Part shown: piece by piece, positions 53,400-64,000 of the stretch
How the letters are laid out: each line of letters opens with the position of its first letter
How positions within the stretch are numbered: the stretch's first letter is position 1
NCBI GenBank assembly: GCA_001767835.1
Contig: MEMA01000052.1
Coordinates: forward strand, 69,753 to 133,752
DNA from: Alphaproteobacteria bacterium GWC2_42_16
GTDB taxonomy: Bacteria; Pseudomonadota; Alphaproteobacteria; UBA9655
Length of the DNA stretch: 64,000 bases
Direction: 5' to 3'
Translations under genes and position numbers: made by a program
The notes under the pieces: generated by a model
The model's input: the letters and a program-made list of their open reading frames with translations, nothing else
What the model was told of the DNA's origin: nothing
Databases searched by the model: none

Positions 53400-55472
53400 T
53401 CAGAATTCCTTAGCCTGATTTTTTGCTGAAGGCCTTTCTCTGCGGTGGATTGCCTTTCGTGTCCAGGGACGCATCCCCTGATATTCTCGTACTTCTTTAA
53501 GTTGCTGGCCTTTATCTTTAATCCAAAGAGCATACCCCCCCGCTTTCCAAATGTCGTACCAATCCAAGGTAAGGCGTGCTTCAGGACAGGCTTTTTGGCT
53601 TGGCTCAAAGCGAATCAAAATAGCATCTTTAAGACAGGGTTGATTTTCTTCTACATATGAAATAATCAAGGGAATATGGTGAACAGTGGATCGACATACA
53701 CCATCTTCACAAGGCATTGTCTTTAATTCTTTTGCCGCTAAAAATTTCTGCCATGTTTCTGCGGTAAATTTTCCTTTTCGCGTTGAGCTCAGATAAAGAA
53801 TATTGTTTTCATAAAGACCAACCACTTTTCCTTGCCCATCGATGAGAATTTGAGGAAGCTCCCCAAAAAAACTCATCAAACACCCAACGCTGATGGGAAT
53901 GAATCCCCAGCTTCTCCAAGGTTGTTGCCACAAACAAAGCCAAAAACCTCCAACGACAGTCAAAACAAAAGCTATCAAAGGGGGATGGGCCACCCAAATA
54001 TGACTCCCAGGCCAAGAAGCAACAATTTCTGCAATTTTAAGAAGGAGGATAAGGGATTTTTCAAAAACCCAAAGGGGTAATTCTCCCAAACCAAGAGGCG
54101 TGAGAAGGCACGTCAAAAGAGCTGACGGCATAATCACAAGACTTGTCAGGGGAACAGCGACAAGGTTGGCTTCAATCGCGTGAAGACTAAAGCGGTGAAA
54201 CAAATAAATGGTAAAGGGAAGGGTAGCGAGGGTCGCTAAAAGAGATGTAAAACTTAAGCCCGCACAATAGACTATTTTTTTTCGAATCATTCCTCCGTGA
54301 ACCATCCAACTTCCAAGAGGATTCCCCCATGTTTCATAGCCCGCTATCAGAGCCACAACCGCCGCAAAGGAAAGCTGGAAGCTGGGTCCTAAAAGAGATT
54401 CGGGCATCAAAAGCAACACAAGAAAAGCCGCAAGCGCTACACTCCTCATAGAGAGAGCCGTTCTATTGATGCAAATGGCTCCCATGACAAGAGTAATCAT
54501 AATAAAGGCCCGTTGGGCAGGGATACCAAATCCTGATAAGACCAAATACAAAAATGTCATACAAATAGTGCCAATTGCTGCTAATTTCTTGCTATTAAAA
54601 GCAAGGCAAAGGGGAGGAATCAGTGCAATGCACCGTCTAAAGAGCATAAAGACAACTCCCGCAATAATAGTAAGATGAAGACCAGATATAGCAAGAATAT
54701 GAGCCAAGCCAGAATTAATAAAGTCTTCTCTTATTTTTTCTGGAATAGACGCCTTATCTCCAGTGATAAGAGCAGCAGCTACAGCCCCTAAGGGAGGAGA
54801 CATATGCTCAAGTAAATAAGCCGTGATTTCTTCACGTTTCCTTTCGATAAATGTCGACCAAAAAGAATTATCTTGAATCACTTCAGGGGGAGATAAAGCA
54901 AAACCAGTTGCACCAAGACCATTAAAATATGCTTGTCGTCGGAAATCAAAACCTTCGGGAAGAGAAGGATCGGTAATCGACATTAACTTTGATCGTATTC
55001 GAATGACTTGACCAGGCCACAAACGCTCTCGCTTTCCCTTCAAACTCAAACGAACCTTTTGAGGAAGCGTCTCAAGGGTATCTGCTTTTAAATTCGTCAA
55101 CGTAATGCGCTGATAATAGCTTCCCTTCAAGGTCGGTTTAAGTTCAATTTGCGTTACGTCTCCTTCAATAACCATAGGAGGTAAAGAATAATGAAGCATT
55201 TTTGTATCTAAAAAATGAGTGCGAAAAAGAGCTATAGAAAAACCAAAAATAACTAAAGCAAAGGCAAATATCAAAAGCTTTAAAATTTGTAGCCGCACAA
55301 AAACAAGAGAACCTAAAAAAAGAGCAATCCCAGCAATTCCCCACCATATAGGCGGTTCTTCGGCTAGCGAAAAGTAAAAAGAAATACCGCCCCCAAAAAA
55401 GACTGGAACCCACAAGGGCCAACGATGCAAATCTCCATAAAGGGAAGAGCTTATATAATTTTGAATATTCAT
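53400..55472 (-). CDS. comEC: ComEC/Rec2-family DNA internalisation protein
   Basis: GLAHILAISGLHLTIIAGVVFML; GFGIPAQRAFIMITLVM; DUF4131-like N-terminus. Confidence 0.93.
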   Translation of the reverse strand: MNIQNYISSSLYGDLHRWPLWVPVFFGGGISFYFSLAEEPPIWWGIAGIALFLGSLVFVRLQILKLLIFAFALVIFGFSIALFRTHFLDTKMLHYSLPPMVIEGDVTQIELKPTLKGSYYQRITLTNLKADTLETLPQKVRLSLKGKRERLWPGQVIRIRSKLMSITDPSLPEGFDFRRQAYFNGLGATGFALSPPEVIQDNSFWSTFIERKREEITAYLLEHMSPPLGAVAAALITGDKASIPEKIREDFINSGLAHILAISGLHLTIIAGVVFMLFRRCIALIPPLCLAFNSKKLAAIGTICMTFLYLVLSGFGIPAQRAFIMITLVMGAICINRTALSMRSVALAAFLVLLLMPESLLGPSFQLSFAAVVALIAGYETWGNPLGSWMVHGGMIRKKIVYCAGLSFTSLLATLATLPFTIYLFHRFSLHAIEANLVAVPLTSLVIMPSALLTCLLTPLGLGELPLWVFEKSLILLLKIAEIVASWPGSHIWVAHPPLIAFVLTVVGGFWLCLWQQPWRSWGFIPISVGCLMSFFGELPQILIDGQGKVVGLYENNILYLSSTRKGKFTAETWQKFLAAKELKTMPCEDGVCRSTVHHIPLIISYVEENQPCLKDAILIRFEPSQKACPEARLTLDWYDIWKAGGYALWIKDKGQQLKEVREYQGMRPWTRKAIHRRERPSAKNQAKEF

Positions 55473-55626
55473 TTAGAATGAATTCTTTTTTTCTTTTTAT
55501 CAAAAGATATTATATGAATTTATTCAAGAAAAAATTGGGGCTTTCCCGCTTGAATATGATTTTCCTTACCATTTATATCAAGATAAGATACAAAAGAATG
55601 AAACTCGGAAATCCAAGGACACGTAT

Positions 55627-57036
55627 ATGTCAGTTATTGTTCGCTTTGCACCTTCTCCTACGGGATACTTGCACATAGGCAGCGCTCGGACGGCCCTTTT
55701 TAATTGGCTTTATGCCCGTCACCATCAAGGAAAGATGTTGTTGCGAATTGAAGATACGGATCGCGCGCGTTCAACACGAGAGGCTGTGGATGCCATCTAT
55801 AAGGGACTGGAATGGTTAGGAATTGATTGGGATGAAACCCCTGTTCACCAATTTGAGCGAATGCAGCGCCATGTAGAGGTAGCTCAAGAACTTCTCGCTA
55901 TTGGAATGGCTTACCCTTGCTATTGTACACCTGAAGAGCTTGATGAAATGCGCAAGGAAGCTCGAGCCAAAGGACAACCTATTCGTTATGACAGTAGGTG
56001 GAGGGATCGTTCTCCGGATGAAGCGCCCCCAGGCGCTCAACCCGTTATTCGCTTTAAAGCACCCCAAAAAGGCAACACAGTGATTCATGATCTTGTGCAA
56101 GGAGAGGTCCACGTTTCCAATTATCAACTGGACGATATGATCATTTTAAGGGCGGATGGCACGCCCACCTATAATCTTTCTGTTGTCGTAGATGACCATG
56201 ATATGGGCATCACCCATATCATCCGAGGGGATGACCATCTCACAAACACTTTCCGTCAATTCCAAGTTTATCAAGCCATGGGCTGGAAAATACCTCATTT
56301 TGCCCATATCCCCCTCATCCACGGTCAAGATGGTGCAAAACTTTCAAAGCGACATGGGGCTCTTGGCATTGAGGCTTATAGAGACATGGGATATCTTCCT
56401 GAGGCTTTACGCAATTATCTTCTTCGTCTGGGATGGAGTCATGGAAACCATGAAATTATTTCAACAAAAGAAGCTATCGAATGGTTTGATTTGGATCATG
56501 TAGGCAAGTCCCCTGCTCGATTTGATTTTATCAAATTAGCAAACCTTAATGGCCACTATATTCGCGAAATGAAGAATGACGACTTGCTCAACCTCCTGAT
56601 CCCCTTCATGGAGAAAAAAAGGCTGACCCTTAACCCAGAAGCTCTTGACCTTTTGAAACGAGGCATGAATGGCTTAAAGCAAAGAGCAAAAACATTGGTA
56701 GAATTAGCAGATAACGCCCTTTTTTATGTGACCATACCAAATCTTGATGAAGGAGCTCAAAAGATTTTAGATATAGAGGGTCTTGAGCTTTTAAAACTTA
56801 TGGAAGGATATCTCAGCTCATTTCCTGAAACGCGGTGGACTGAAAAAAACCTTGAAGACTATGCCCGCAAAATCGCAGAAGAAAAGAATTTAAAGCTTGG
56901 AAAACTTGTTCAACCTTTAAGGGCTGTCTTAACAGGGAAAACCGTATCCCCAAGTGTTTTTGAGATTCTCCATATCTTAGGAAAGGATAAGAGCTTGAAG
57001 AGACTCCAAAAATATATTTCTTCAAACATAAATTGA
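55627..57036 (+). CDS. gltX: glutamyl-tRNA synthetase
   Basis: [35 protein letters not shown]. Confidence 0.97.
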   Translation: MSVIVRFAPSPTGYLHIGSARTALFNWLYARHHQGKMLLRIEDTDRARSTREAVDAIYKGLEWLGIDWDETPVHQFERMQRHVEVAQELLAIGMAYPCYCTPEELDEMRKEARAKGQPIRYDSRWRDRSPDEAPPGAQPVIRFKAPQKGNTVIHDLVQGEVHVSNYQLDDMIILRADGTPTYNLSVVVDDHDMGITHIIRGDDHLTNTFRQFQVYQAMGWKIPHFAHIPLIHGQDGAKLSKRHGALGIEAYRDMGYLPEALRNYLLRLGWSHGNHEIISTKEAIEWFDLDHVGKSPARFDFIKLANLNGHYIREMKNDDLLNLLIPFMEKKRLTLNPEALDLLKRGMNGLKQRAKTLVELADNALFYVTIPNLDEGAQKILDIEGLELLKLMEGYLSSFPETRWTEKNLEDYARKIAEEKNLKLGKLVQPLRAVLTGKTVSPSVFEILHILGKDKSLKRLQKYISSNIN

Positions 57037-57086
57037 TTCTTAATATACTGAAAGGTACCATGGAGTTGAAAGGGAAATCTCAGGCC

Positions 57087-58421
57087 ATGACAGAGCGTTT
57101 TTTGGATGAAAATTACGAACTCGCTCATTTAGAGGTTACTCCTGGTGAGCCAGGAGGGTCTCAATCTGTTGATCTGCCTGTTCTCCATGGAACAATGGGG
57201 CCATCTGTTTTAGATATCCGTAAACTTTATGCTGAAACTGGTTATTTTACTTATGATCCCGGTTATACGTCTACGGCTAGTTGTGCCTCAAACATTACCT
57301 TTATTGATGGGGAAAAAGGAATCCTACTGCACCGCGGTTATCCCATCGAAGAGCTCGCAGAAAAAAGCACTTTTTTAGAGGTGGCCTATCTTTTAATGGA
57401 AGGAAATCTGCCTCGGAAAAAAGATTTTGAAAGCTTTGTTGAAAGCATCACACTCCATACAATGGTCAATGAACAATTGCACAATTTTTTTCAAGGATTT
57501 CGTCGCGATGCCCATCCCATGGCAATTATGGTGGGAGTCGTTGGGGCTTTATCCGCCTTTTACCATGATAGCCTTGATATTCACGATCCCAAACAACGCC
57601 TTATCGCTTCACATCGCCTTATAGCAAAAATGCCTACCTTAGCAGCCATGGCTTATAAATATTCCATGGGGCAACCCTTTATATATCCTCGAAATGACTT
57701 AGGTTATGCAGAAAATTTTATCCATATGCTATTTGCAACACCTGCTGCCCCTTATAAGGTAAATCCTGTTATAGGAAACGCCTTAGATAAAATCCTCATC
57801 CTCCATGCTGATCATGAACAAAATCCGTCTACCTCAACAGTTCGCTTGGCCGGATCTAGTGGAGCAAATCCCTTTGCATGTGTCGCTGCTGGAATTGCGT
57901 GTCTTTGGGGCCCCATCCATGGTGGAGCTAATGAAGCCGTCATTAACATGTTGAAAGAAATTGGTCACAAGGACCGTATCCTAGAGTATATTAAACGGGC
58001 AAGGGATAAAAACGACCCCTTTCGTCTCATGGGTTTTGGACATCGGGTTTACAAACATTATGATCCGAGAGCCGCTGTTCTTAGAAAAACATGTCAGGCC
58101 GTTTTAGATGAGCTGGGCAACCATGATGATCCCCTTTTAAAATTAGCAAAAGAACTTGAAAAAATTGCTCTGGAAGATCCTTACTTTATTGAGAAGAAAC
58201 TCTATCCTAATGTCGATTTTTATTCAGGAATTATCTTAAAGGCCATAGGAATTCCAACCTCAATGTTTACGGTTTTATTTGCTGTTGCCCGCACCGTTGG
58301 TTGGATTGCGCAATGGATGGAAATGCTTGAAGACCCTTCTCAAAAAATTGGGCGCCCTCGGCAGCTTTATACGGGCTCAACTTTGCGCCATTTTTCTCCG
58401 CTATCTCAAAGGAAAGATTAG
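57087..58421 (+). CDS. gltA: citrate synthase
   Basis: [61 protein letters not shown]; start may be 57060 or 57033. Confidence 0.96.
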   Translation: MTERFLDENYELAHLEVTPGEPGGSQSVDLPVLHGTMGPSVLDIRKLYAETGYFTYDPGYTSTASCASNITFIDGEKGILLHRGYPIEELAEKSTFLEVAYLLMEGNLPRKKDFESFVESITLHTMVNEQLHNFFQGFRRDAHPMAIMVGVVGALSAFYHDSLDIHDPKQRLIASHRLIAKMPTLAAMAYKYSMGQPFIYPRNDLGYAENFIHMLFATPAAPYKVNPVIGNALDKILILHADHEQNPSTSTVRLAGSSGANPFACVAAGIACLWGPIHGGANEAVINMLKEIGHKDRILEYIKRARDKNDPFRLMGFGHRVYKHYDPRAAVLRKTCQAVLDELGNHDDPLLKLAKELEKIALEDPYFIEKKLYPNVDFYSGIILKAIGIPTSMFTVLFAVARTVGWIAQWMEMLEDPSQKIGRPRQLYTGSTLRHFSPLSQRKD

Positions 58422-58595
58422 ATGGTCGTGCGTCCTCCTGAAACAAAATCCTCTAAAAAATTCAAATTTTCTCCTCGATTGCTTCTTCGTCAAGTTGCCA
58501 ATGACAATTACCCTCCAAAAAAATATTATCTCGCCTGGATTCTCATTGGAGTTGGTTTGTTATTTATTACGCTATCTTTGTTTTTGATTGGATAG
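58422..58595 (+). CDS. 57-aa single-TM membrane peptide, abutting gltA
   Basis: MVVRPPETKSSKKFKFSPRLLLRQVANDNYPPKKYYLAWILIGVGLLFITLSLFLIG; ATG immediately follows the gltA TAG; not in supplied track. Confidence 0.6.
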   Translation: MVVRPPETKSSKKFKFSPRLLLRQVANDNYPPKKYYLAWILIGVGLLFITLSLFLIG

Positions 58596-58710
58596 ACAAG
58601 GAGTCATTGTGATAAATGAAACTGTTCCCTGTTTCTTCAGATGACAAGAAAGCCTTTCCTTCCTGCACATCTGAGAAACAAAGCTCTTGCTCTAAAAGCT
58701 TAGCGTAACT

Positions 58711-59139
58711 TTACGCAGCTGCCTTTTTATGACCTTTGGGATGAGTTCCAAGGCCAATGTCTTTTGCAATGCTACTGCGACGCTTTGCGTAATTTGGAGC
58801 CACCATTGGATAATTAGTTGGCAAATTCCAACGCTCACGATATTGCTCAGGGGTCATATTATAAGCTGTCTTTAAATGGCGTTTTAACATTTTTAATTTA
58901 CGGCCATCTTCAAGGCAGATGATATAATCGGGATGAATAGAATTCTCGACAGCAACCGCTGGCTCTGAACGTGAGGTAAGTAAATAGGATTTCCCCGAAG
59001 AAAGAGCGCCCAGACTTCGATGAATCATTTGAACAAGAGCCGGGATTTCAGATGATTCCATAGGGTTTCTTGAAACATAAGCTGCAACAACTTCGGTAAC
59101 TAGTGATGTTAGATCTAAAGATTCCGTTCTTTCAGTCAT
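58711..59139 (-). CDS. mucR: MucR/Ros-family transcriptional regulator
   Basis: DYIICLEDGRKLKMLKRHLKTAYNMTPEQYRERWNLPTNYPMVAPNYAKRRSSIAKDIGLG. Confidence 0.95.
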   Translation of the reverse strand: MTERTESLDLTSLVTEVVAAYVSRNPMESSEIPALVQMIHRSLGALSSGKSYLLTSRSEPAVAVENSIHPDYIICLEDGRKLKMLKRHLKTAYNMTPEQYRERWNLPTNYPMVAPNYAKRRSSIAKDIGLGTHPKGHKKAAA

Positions 59140-59584
59140 TTTTTTAGTCCTCTTTTGTACTTAAGACTCTATATTACACGTTGACCAATCGATCAAGTAC
59201 TTTGTTTTAAAACATAAAAATTACTCGAAAACTCTAGCTTTCTCTAGACATAGAAGAGCTACATTTTAAATTCTATCTGCATTATTATGTTATTTATTTC
59301 ATGTAAAATGGTACAAATCGAAGCTGTTATTTACATATTCTTATCACATATGTGACTCCTCTCAAGCACACCTTGAATATCTTTACTCCTTATCGAGGTT
59401 CAGTTAACTTGAGCTGAGTCCAATCCCCCTGTAAAATTAGGACAATATAGATTAATCCGGCCAGCAATCTGTAAAAATGAGAGTTTTTATTGTTCTTGCT
59501 CCCTTGATGCGTGATCAGATTATTTGGCGGGATGAGGTCATATTTTAAATCTTATGAAAACTTGTCAGGTTAAGAAACAATACC

Positions 59585-62284
59585 TTAAATTTCTGCCCAT
59601 GTTTCCCCTACATTTGCTTCTACAACCAAGGGAACAGACAAAGAAGCAATAGACTGCATTACATTGATGATGAGGGCCTCTGCCTTCTTTAAATCGCTCT
59701 CTGCAATCTCAAAGATCAGCTCGTCATGAACTTGCAGTAACATGTGGGCCTCAAGGTGTTTTTCTTTTAAAAGGCGATAAAGTTTGATCATAGCTTTTTT
59801 GATGATATCGGCATTTCCTCCTTGAAGAGGAGCATTGATCGCTTGTCGCTCAGCAAAGGATCGGCGATTTGGATCCCTTGAGTGAATATCAGGTATATAA
59901 CACCGACGCCCTAAAAGGGTTGTAACATATCCTTTTTCTCGTGCTTCCTGCTTAACACGTTCCACATAATCCTGAATACCAGGATAGCATTTAAAATACG
60001 TTTGGATGTATTCAGCAGCATTTTCCTTACTTATCCCAAGCTGCCGCGCAAGACCAAAGGGGCTTATCCCATAAACAATTCCAAAGTTTATAGCTTTTGC
60101 GCGCTGTCTTAATTCAGGAGTAACTTCACTTAAAGACACACCAAACACGTGAGAGGCTGTTTCCGCATGGATATCCTTTCCTTCTTTAAATGCTTTTTGT
60201 AACTCTGGAAGGTTTGCCATATGCGCCAAAAGACGAAGTTCAATTTGAGAATAATCAACGGAAAGAAGCTTCTTTCCAGGGGCTGCTAGAAAAGCTGATC
60301 GAATCTTTTTTCCCTCTTCTGTTCGAATGGGAATGTTCTGAAGATTGGGCTCGGAAGATGCCAACCGACCTGTTGAGGTGGCTGTCATCGCATATGAGGT
60401 ATGGACACGCCCTGTTTTCCCATTAATCTGCTGAGCTAAGGTATCCGTATAGGTGCTTTTAAGCTTCGAAAGCTGGCGCCACTCTAAAAGGGAGTCTGCA
60501 ATAGAATACCCCCCTTCCGAAAGACTTTCTAAAACATCAGCCGCCGTGCCATAGGCACCAGTTTTTCCTTTTTTTCCACCGGGAAGTTTCAACTTTTCAA
60601 ATAAAATTTCCCCTAACTGCTTTGGTGAAGAGACATTAAATGGCACTCCTACCTCAGCTTGAATTTTTTTCTCAATCTCATGGAGACGTTTTTCAAGGTC
60701 TTGGCTTAACTTCCTTAAAACCAGAGGATCCACTTTAACTCCTCGGCATTCCATATCCACAAGGACAGGAATGAGAGGACGTTCCAAAGTTTCATAAACG
60801 GTACACTGATGTTCATCAAATAGCCGCGGCTTTAAAAAAGAATAAAGCTGATAAGTAACATCCGCGTCCTCTGCAGCATAGGTGAGGGCTTTTTCTAAAG
60901 GCACCTTATCAAAGGTAACCTGGCTCCGCCCGGCTCCGACAACATCTTGAAATTTAATGGTTTCGTGGCCAAGATAGAGCTTTGCTAATTCATCCATCCC
61001 ATGGCCATGTTGAGCCCCTTCAAGGACATAAGACATAACCATCGTGTCATCGAGGGGAGCAATCTCACAATCATATTTTTTAAGAACAAGCGCATCATAC
61101 TTAATGTTCTGCCCAATCTTCAAAATCCCGCGATCTTCTAGAACCGGTTTTAAAAGAGCTAGGGCTTCTTTGAAAGGAATTTGCTGAGGATCTTTCCCGG
61201 GCGTCAAAAGATCAGCAGGTTCGCCTTTATGTTTTAAGGGCACATAACAGCCTTGAGATGGTGAGGTTGAAAGGGAAAAACCAACCAATTCCGCCTCCAT
61301 TGCATCAAGAGATGTGGTTTCCGTATCAAAGGCCACATATCCGCATGAACGTATCTTTTCCAGCCATTTTCTTAAGCTTTCTAAATCTTGAACCAACTCA
61401 TACTGCTTTTTCTTAGAGATAGACGGCAGACTTTCCTTTTCGAGTCGGTTTAGAAGAGCATTAAAATTTTGCTCACGTAAAAACGCAAAAGCTTTGTCTT
61501 GCTTAAATGGCTTTACGGCAAAAGCTTCAAGCGGTTGCGCATCGGGCACATCATCCTTAAGAGTAACGAGTTGTTTTGAAATACGCGCGTCTTCTGCATG
61601 AACCAGGAGCGCTTCACGCCGTTTAGGCTGCTTAATTTCATTTGCCTTTTCCAAAAGGTTTTCTAAATTTCCATAGGTTTGAATCAACTCTGCTGCCGTT
61701 TTAATACCAATTCCAGGAACTCCTGGCACATTATCCGTTGGATCTCCGGCAAGGGCTTGCACATCAATCACTTGATTCGGCGGAACGCCAAATTTCTCTC
61801 GAACTTCTTCCGCCCCAATAAGGCGATTTTTTATGGGGTCTAGCATGTGAACTGACTTATTTACCAACTGCATCAAATCCTTATCTGAAGACACAATGGT
61901 GACGTCTCCAGGCTGTGAGTGGGCATAGGTAGCTATCAAGTCATCTGCTTCATACCCTTCCTTTTCAACATAAGGAACGTCAAAGGCCTTACACGCCTCG
62001 CGGATTAAAGAAAATTGAGGGATCAACTCAGGTGGTGTTTCTTGACGATTTGCCTTATATGCAGGATAAATTTTATTACGATAATTTTCGCGCGCGGCAT
62101 CAAAAATTACAACCAAATAATCGGGGTTCTTTTCCTTTAAAAGCTTAATCAACATATTGGTAAAGCCTAGGACAGCTCCAATAGGAGTCCCATCGGGTCT
62201 GGTTAGTGGAGGTAGAGCGTGAAAAGCTCTAAAAATATACCCTGACCCATCAACGAGATAGATCTGAGCAGTCTTTTTGGACAT
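59585..62284 (-). CDS. polA: DNA polymerase I
   Basis: 899 aa with 5'-3' exo, 3'-5' exo (FDTETTS) and polymerase motifs (DYSQIELRLLAH, RRSFAERQAINAPLQGGNADI, QVHDELIFE). Confidence 0.98.
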   Translation of the reverse strand: MSKKTAQIYLVDGSGYIFRAFHALPPLTRPDGTPIGAVLGFTNMLIKLLKEKNPDYLVVIFDAARENYRNKIYPAYKANRQETPPELIPQFSLIREACKAFDVPYVEKEGYEADDLIATYAHSQPGDVTIVSSDKDLMQLVNKSVHMLDPIKNRLIGAEEVREKFGVPPNQVIDVQALAGDPTDNVPGVPGIGIKTAAELIQTYGNLENLLEKANEIKQPKRREALLVHAEDARISKQLVTLKDDVPDAQPLEAFAVKPFKQDKAFAFLREQNFNALLNRLEKESLPSISKKKQYELVQDLESLRKWLEKIRSCGYVAFDTETTSLDAMEAELVGFSLSTSPSQGCYVPLKHKGEPADLLTPGKDPQQIPFKEALALLKPVLEDRGILKIGQNIKYDALVLKKYDCEIAPLDDTMVMSYVLEGAQHGHGMDELAKLYLGHETIKFQDVVGAGRSQVTFDKVPLEKALTYAAEDADVTYQLYSFLKPRLFDEHQCTVYETLERPLIPVLVDMECRGVKVDPLVLRKLSQDLEKRLHEIEKKIQAEVGVPFNVSSPKQLGEILFEKLKLPGGKKGKTGAYGTAADVLESLSEGGYSIADSLLEWRQLSKLKSTYTDTLAQQINGKTGRVHTSYAMTATSTGRLASSEPNLQNIPIRTEEGKKIRSAFLAAPGKKLLSVDYSQIELRLLAHMANLPELQKAFKEGKDIHAETASHVFGVSLSEVTPELRQRAKAINFGIVYGISPFGLARQLGISKENAAEYIQTYFKCYPGIQDYVERVKQEAREKGYVTTLLGRRCYIPDIHSRDPNRRSFAERQAINAPLQGGNADIIKKAMIKLYRLLKEKHLEAHMLLQVHDELIFEIAESDLKKAEALIINVMQSIASLSVPLVVEANVGETWAEI

Positions 62285-62326
62285 GAATTTAAAAACCCTT
62301 ATAAAAAGAATGGGAAAGTTGTTATT

Positions 62327-62617
62327 TTACTTTCCTCTCAGGACGTTGAGTTGTTCGCGCAAATCTTTTCCAGCCTTAAAGAAAGGGACATATTTTCCTT
62401 CAACTTTCACTTTTTCTCCCGTTCTTGGATTTCTCCCCATACGCCTTTCGCGATACCGCACAGAAAAAGCTCCAAACCCTCTAAGTTCAACACGATACCC
62501 TTTGCCTAATGCATTGCTTATCTCGTTAAAAATTGTATCAATAGCTTTTTCAACTTGCCTTAAAGGCATCGCTGGAAATGTTTGATTGAGTCGATAGACT
62601 AATTCTGATTTCGTCAT
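62327..62617 (-). CDS. ihfB: integration host factor beta subunit
   Basis: [15 protein letters not shown]...[31 protein letters not shown]. Confidence 0.94.
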   Translation of the reverse strand: MTKSELVYRLNQTFPAMPLRQVEKAIDTIFNEISNALGKGYRVELRGFGAFSVRYRERRMGRNPRTGEKVKVEGKYVPFFKAGKDLREQLNVLRGK

Positions 62618-62758
62618 ATTTTCCTCATTGTTCCTTTCAATGTAAAATTATATCCCTTTCAGGGGTCCTTAACAAGAAAAACTCTTTTCATACAGTCAAT
62701 CCTCCCTTAAAGTTACAAAATCGTATTGGAAGTTTTTTCACTCAAAAATGGCTTTAGA

Positions 62759-63217
62759 ATGATATCAGTTTCTCTTCTAAAATTACCCCACGGAGAAGGC
62801 CTGCCCCTTCCAACTTATGCGACAGCCCAAAGTGCCGGGGTTGATTTAATGGCGGCCATTTCTGAGCCTTTTCACATTGAACCCTTTGAGAGAAAACTCA
62901 TTCCAACGGGCTTTTCTCTTGCACTTCCTCAAGGATATGAAGCGCAAATCAGACCGCGCTCTGGGCTTGCTTTAAAGCATGGACTGAGCGTTTTAAATTC
63001 TCCGGGAACTATTGATGCTGATTATCGCGGTGAAATTAAGGTTCTCCTTATAAACCTAAGCAACGAAACCTATCTTATTGAGAGGGGCCAGCGAATTGCT
63101 CAACTCATTTTAATGCCTGTTTCAAGATTCTATTGGAAAGAGATTGATCAACATCATGATATAGAACACAATGACCGCCAAGGGGGTTTTGGCTCAACAG
63201 GAATATACGCACGATGA
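62759..63217 (+). CDS. dut: dUTP diphosphatase
   Basis: [49 protein letters not shown]. Confidence 0.96.
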   Translation: MISVSLLKLPHGEGLPLPTYATAQSAGVDLMAAISEPFHIEPFERKLIPTGFSLALPQGYEAQIRPRSGLALKHGLSVLNSPGTIDADYRGEIKVLLINLSNETYLIERGQRIAQLILMPVSRFYWKEIDQHHDIEHNDRQGGFGSTGIYAR

Positions 63218-63687
63218 AATTTTTTCTTTTTTTTCTTCTTAGCCTCATGACCACCACGCTTGCCTATGGAGAGGAAAGTCCATCGGTTCCTCGCTTTGTT
63301 TCTTTAAAACCAAATGAAGTTAACGCAAGGGTAGGGCCCGGTCCTAATTATCCTGTCGAGTGGGTTTACCTAAAAGCCGGCCTCCCTGTGGAAGTTATTG
63401 TTGAGTTTGATACTTGGCGTAAAATCCGTGATATCGATAAAGCCGAGGGCTGGGTTCATCAAAGCATGTTAAGCTCAAAAAGACACGCTATCGTTCAAAA
63501 CCCTGAAGTCCTGATGTATGATGCCAAAAGTAAACAGAGCGCCCCCTTAGTGCGACTCCAGAAAGGCGTCATTCTTGGCCTTATTAAATGCCAAGATACA
63601 TGGTGCCAGACCCAGATCTATGATTTTAGGGGTTGGGTTGAAAGATCTGCTCTTTGGGGAGTTTACCCCAATGAAAGCATAAAATAA
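63214..63687 (+). CDS. secreted SH3-like domain protein
   Basis: Signal peptide, [51 protein letters not shown]. Confidence 0.88.
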   Translation: MKFFLFFLLSLMTTTLAYGEESPSVPRFVSLKPNEVNARVGPGPNYPVEWVYLKAGLPVEVIVEFDTWRKIRDIDKAEGWVHQSMLSSKRHAIVQNPEVLMYDAKSKQSAPLVRLQKGVILGLIKCQDTWCQTQIYDFRGWVERSALWGVYPNESIK

Positions 63688-63688
63688 G

Positions 63689-64000
63689 CTAATTCATATT
63701 TGTGGAATATGATTTTAAGTAATTCTTTGAAAGACATTCTGCAATTTGAACTGCATTCAGTGCAGCTCCTTTCCGCAAGTTATCGCTGACAAGCCAAAAC
63801 AACAATCCATTTTCTACGTTTTTATCGCTGCGTATTCGGCTAATAAAGACATTATCTTCTCCAACTATTTCCGCCGGCGTCACATATCCTTCTTTCTGAC
63901 GAGAATCCACAATAGACAGGCCTGAAAAGCCTCTCCAAAGCGCCCGAGCTTCGCCTACTGATAAGGGTTTTTGAAGTTCAACAGCCACAGCCATCGAGTG
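63689..64000 (-). CDS. asd: aspartate-semialdehyde dehydrogenase, C-terminal part (runs off window)
   Basis: DNVFISRIRSDKNVENGLLFWLVSDNLRKGAALNAVQIAE. Confidence 0.93.
   Translation of the reverse strand, partial: HSMAVAVELQKPLSVGEARALWRGFSGLSIVDSRQKEGYVTPAEIVGEDNVFISRIRSDKNVENGLLFWLVSDNLRKGAALNAVQIAECLSKNYLKSYSTNMN

Noticed and set aside
59401-59480. Sequence resembling an insertion-sequence end (CCCCCTGTAAAATTAGGACA)
   Set aside because: No matching inverted end, target duplication or transposase in the window; cannot be supported alone.

Overview
This 64 kb window is gene-dense alphaproteobacterial chromosome. I infer a host-associated, Holosporales-like lineage from the AT-lean gene style, the mucR/NDUFS4-type genes and several small secreted proteins, but I could not check taxonomy. 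Most of it is core metabolism: an aa3 cytochrome oxidase cluster (ctaC-D-B-coxF-G, with ctaE separate), an RND efflux pair, gmk-SURF1-M16 peptidase, a full TCA block (mdh-sucC-sucD-sucA-sucB-lpdA), dapD-dapE-accD-serC, map-radC, lolCD, suhB/efp/fbaB, a ccmABCDE-(FH) cytochrome c maturation operon, ispB, a pstSC-x-AB-phoU operon, tyrS, comEC, gltX-gltA, mucR, polA, ihfB, dut and the 3' part of asd. I saw no rRNA, tRNA, CRISPR array, prophage or intact transposon. The points most worth a second look are: a prepilin-peptidase/esterase fused ORF with a strong internal Shine-Dalgarno and ATG; a CcmF-CcmH fusion in a ccm operon with no ccmG; three to four coupled micro-ORFs absent from the ORF track or unexplained (coxF-like, ccmD, a membrane protein between pstC and pstA, a membrane peptide after gltA); an AbrB-like/RelE-like toxin-antitoxin pair; a DUF4143 ATPase gene with a perfect hairpin 1 nt before its start codon; a possible single-repeat cyanovirin-like secreted protein; a secreted Cys-rich protein with internal duplication; a secreted S8 protease; and a secreted Ser/Glu-rich low-complexity protein. 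All calls come from reading motifs and gene order by eye; no database search was run.
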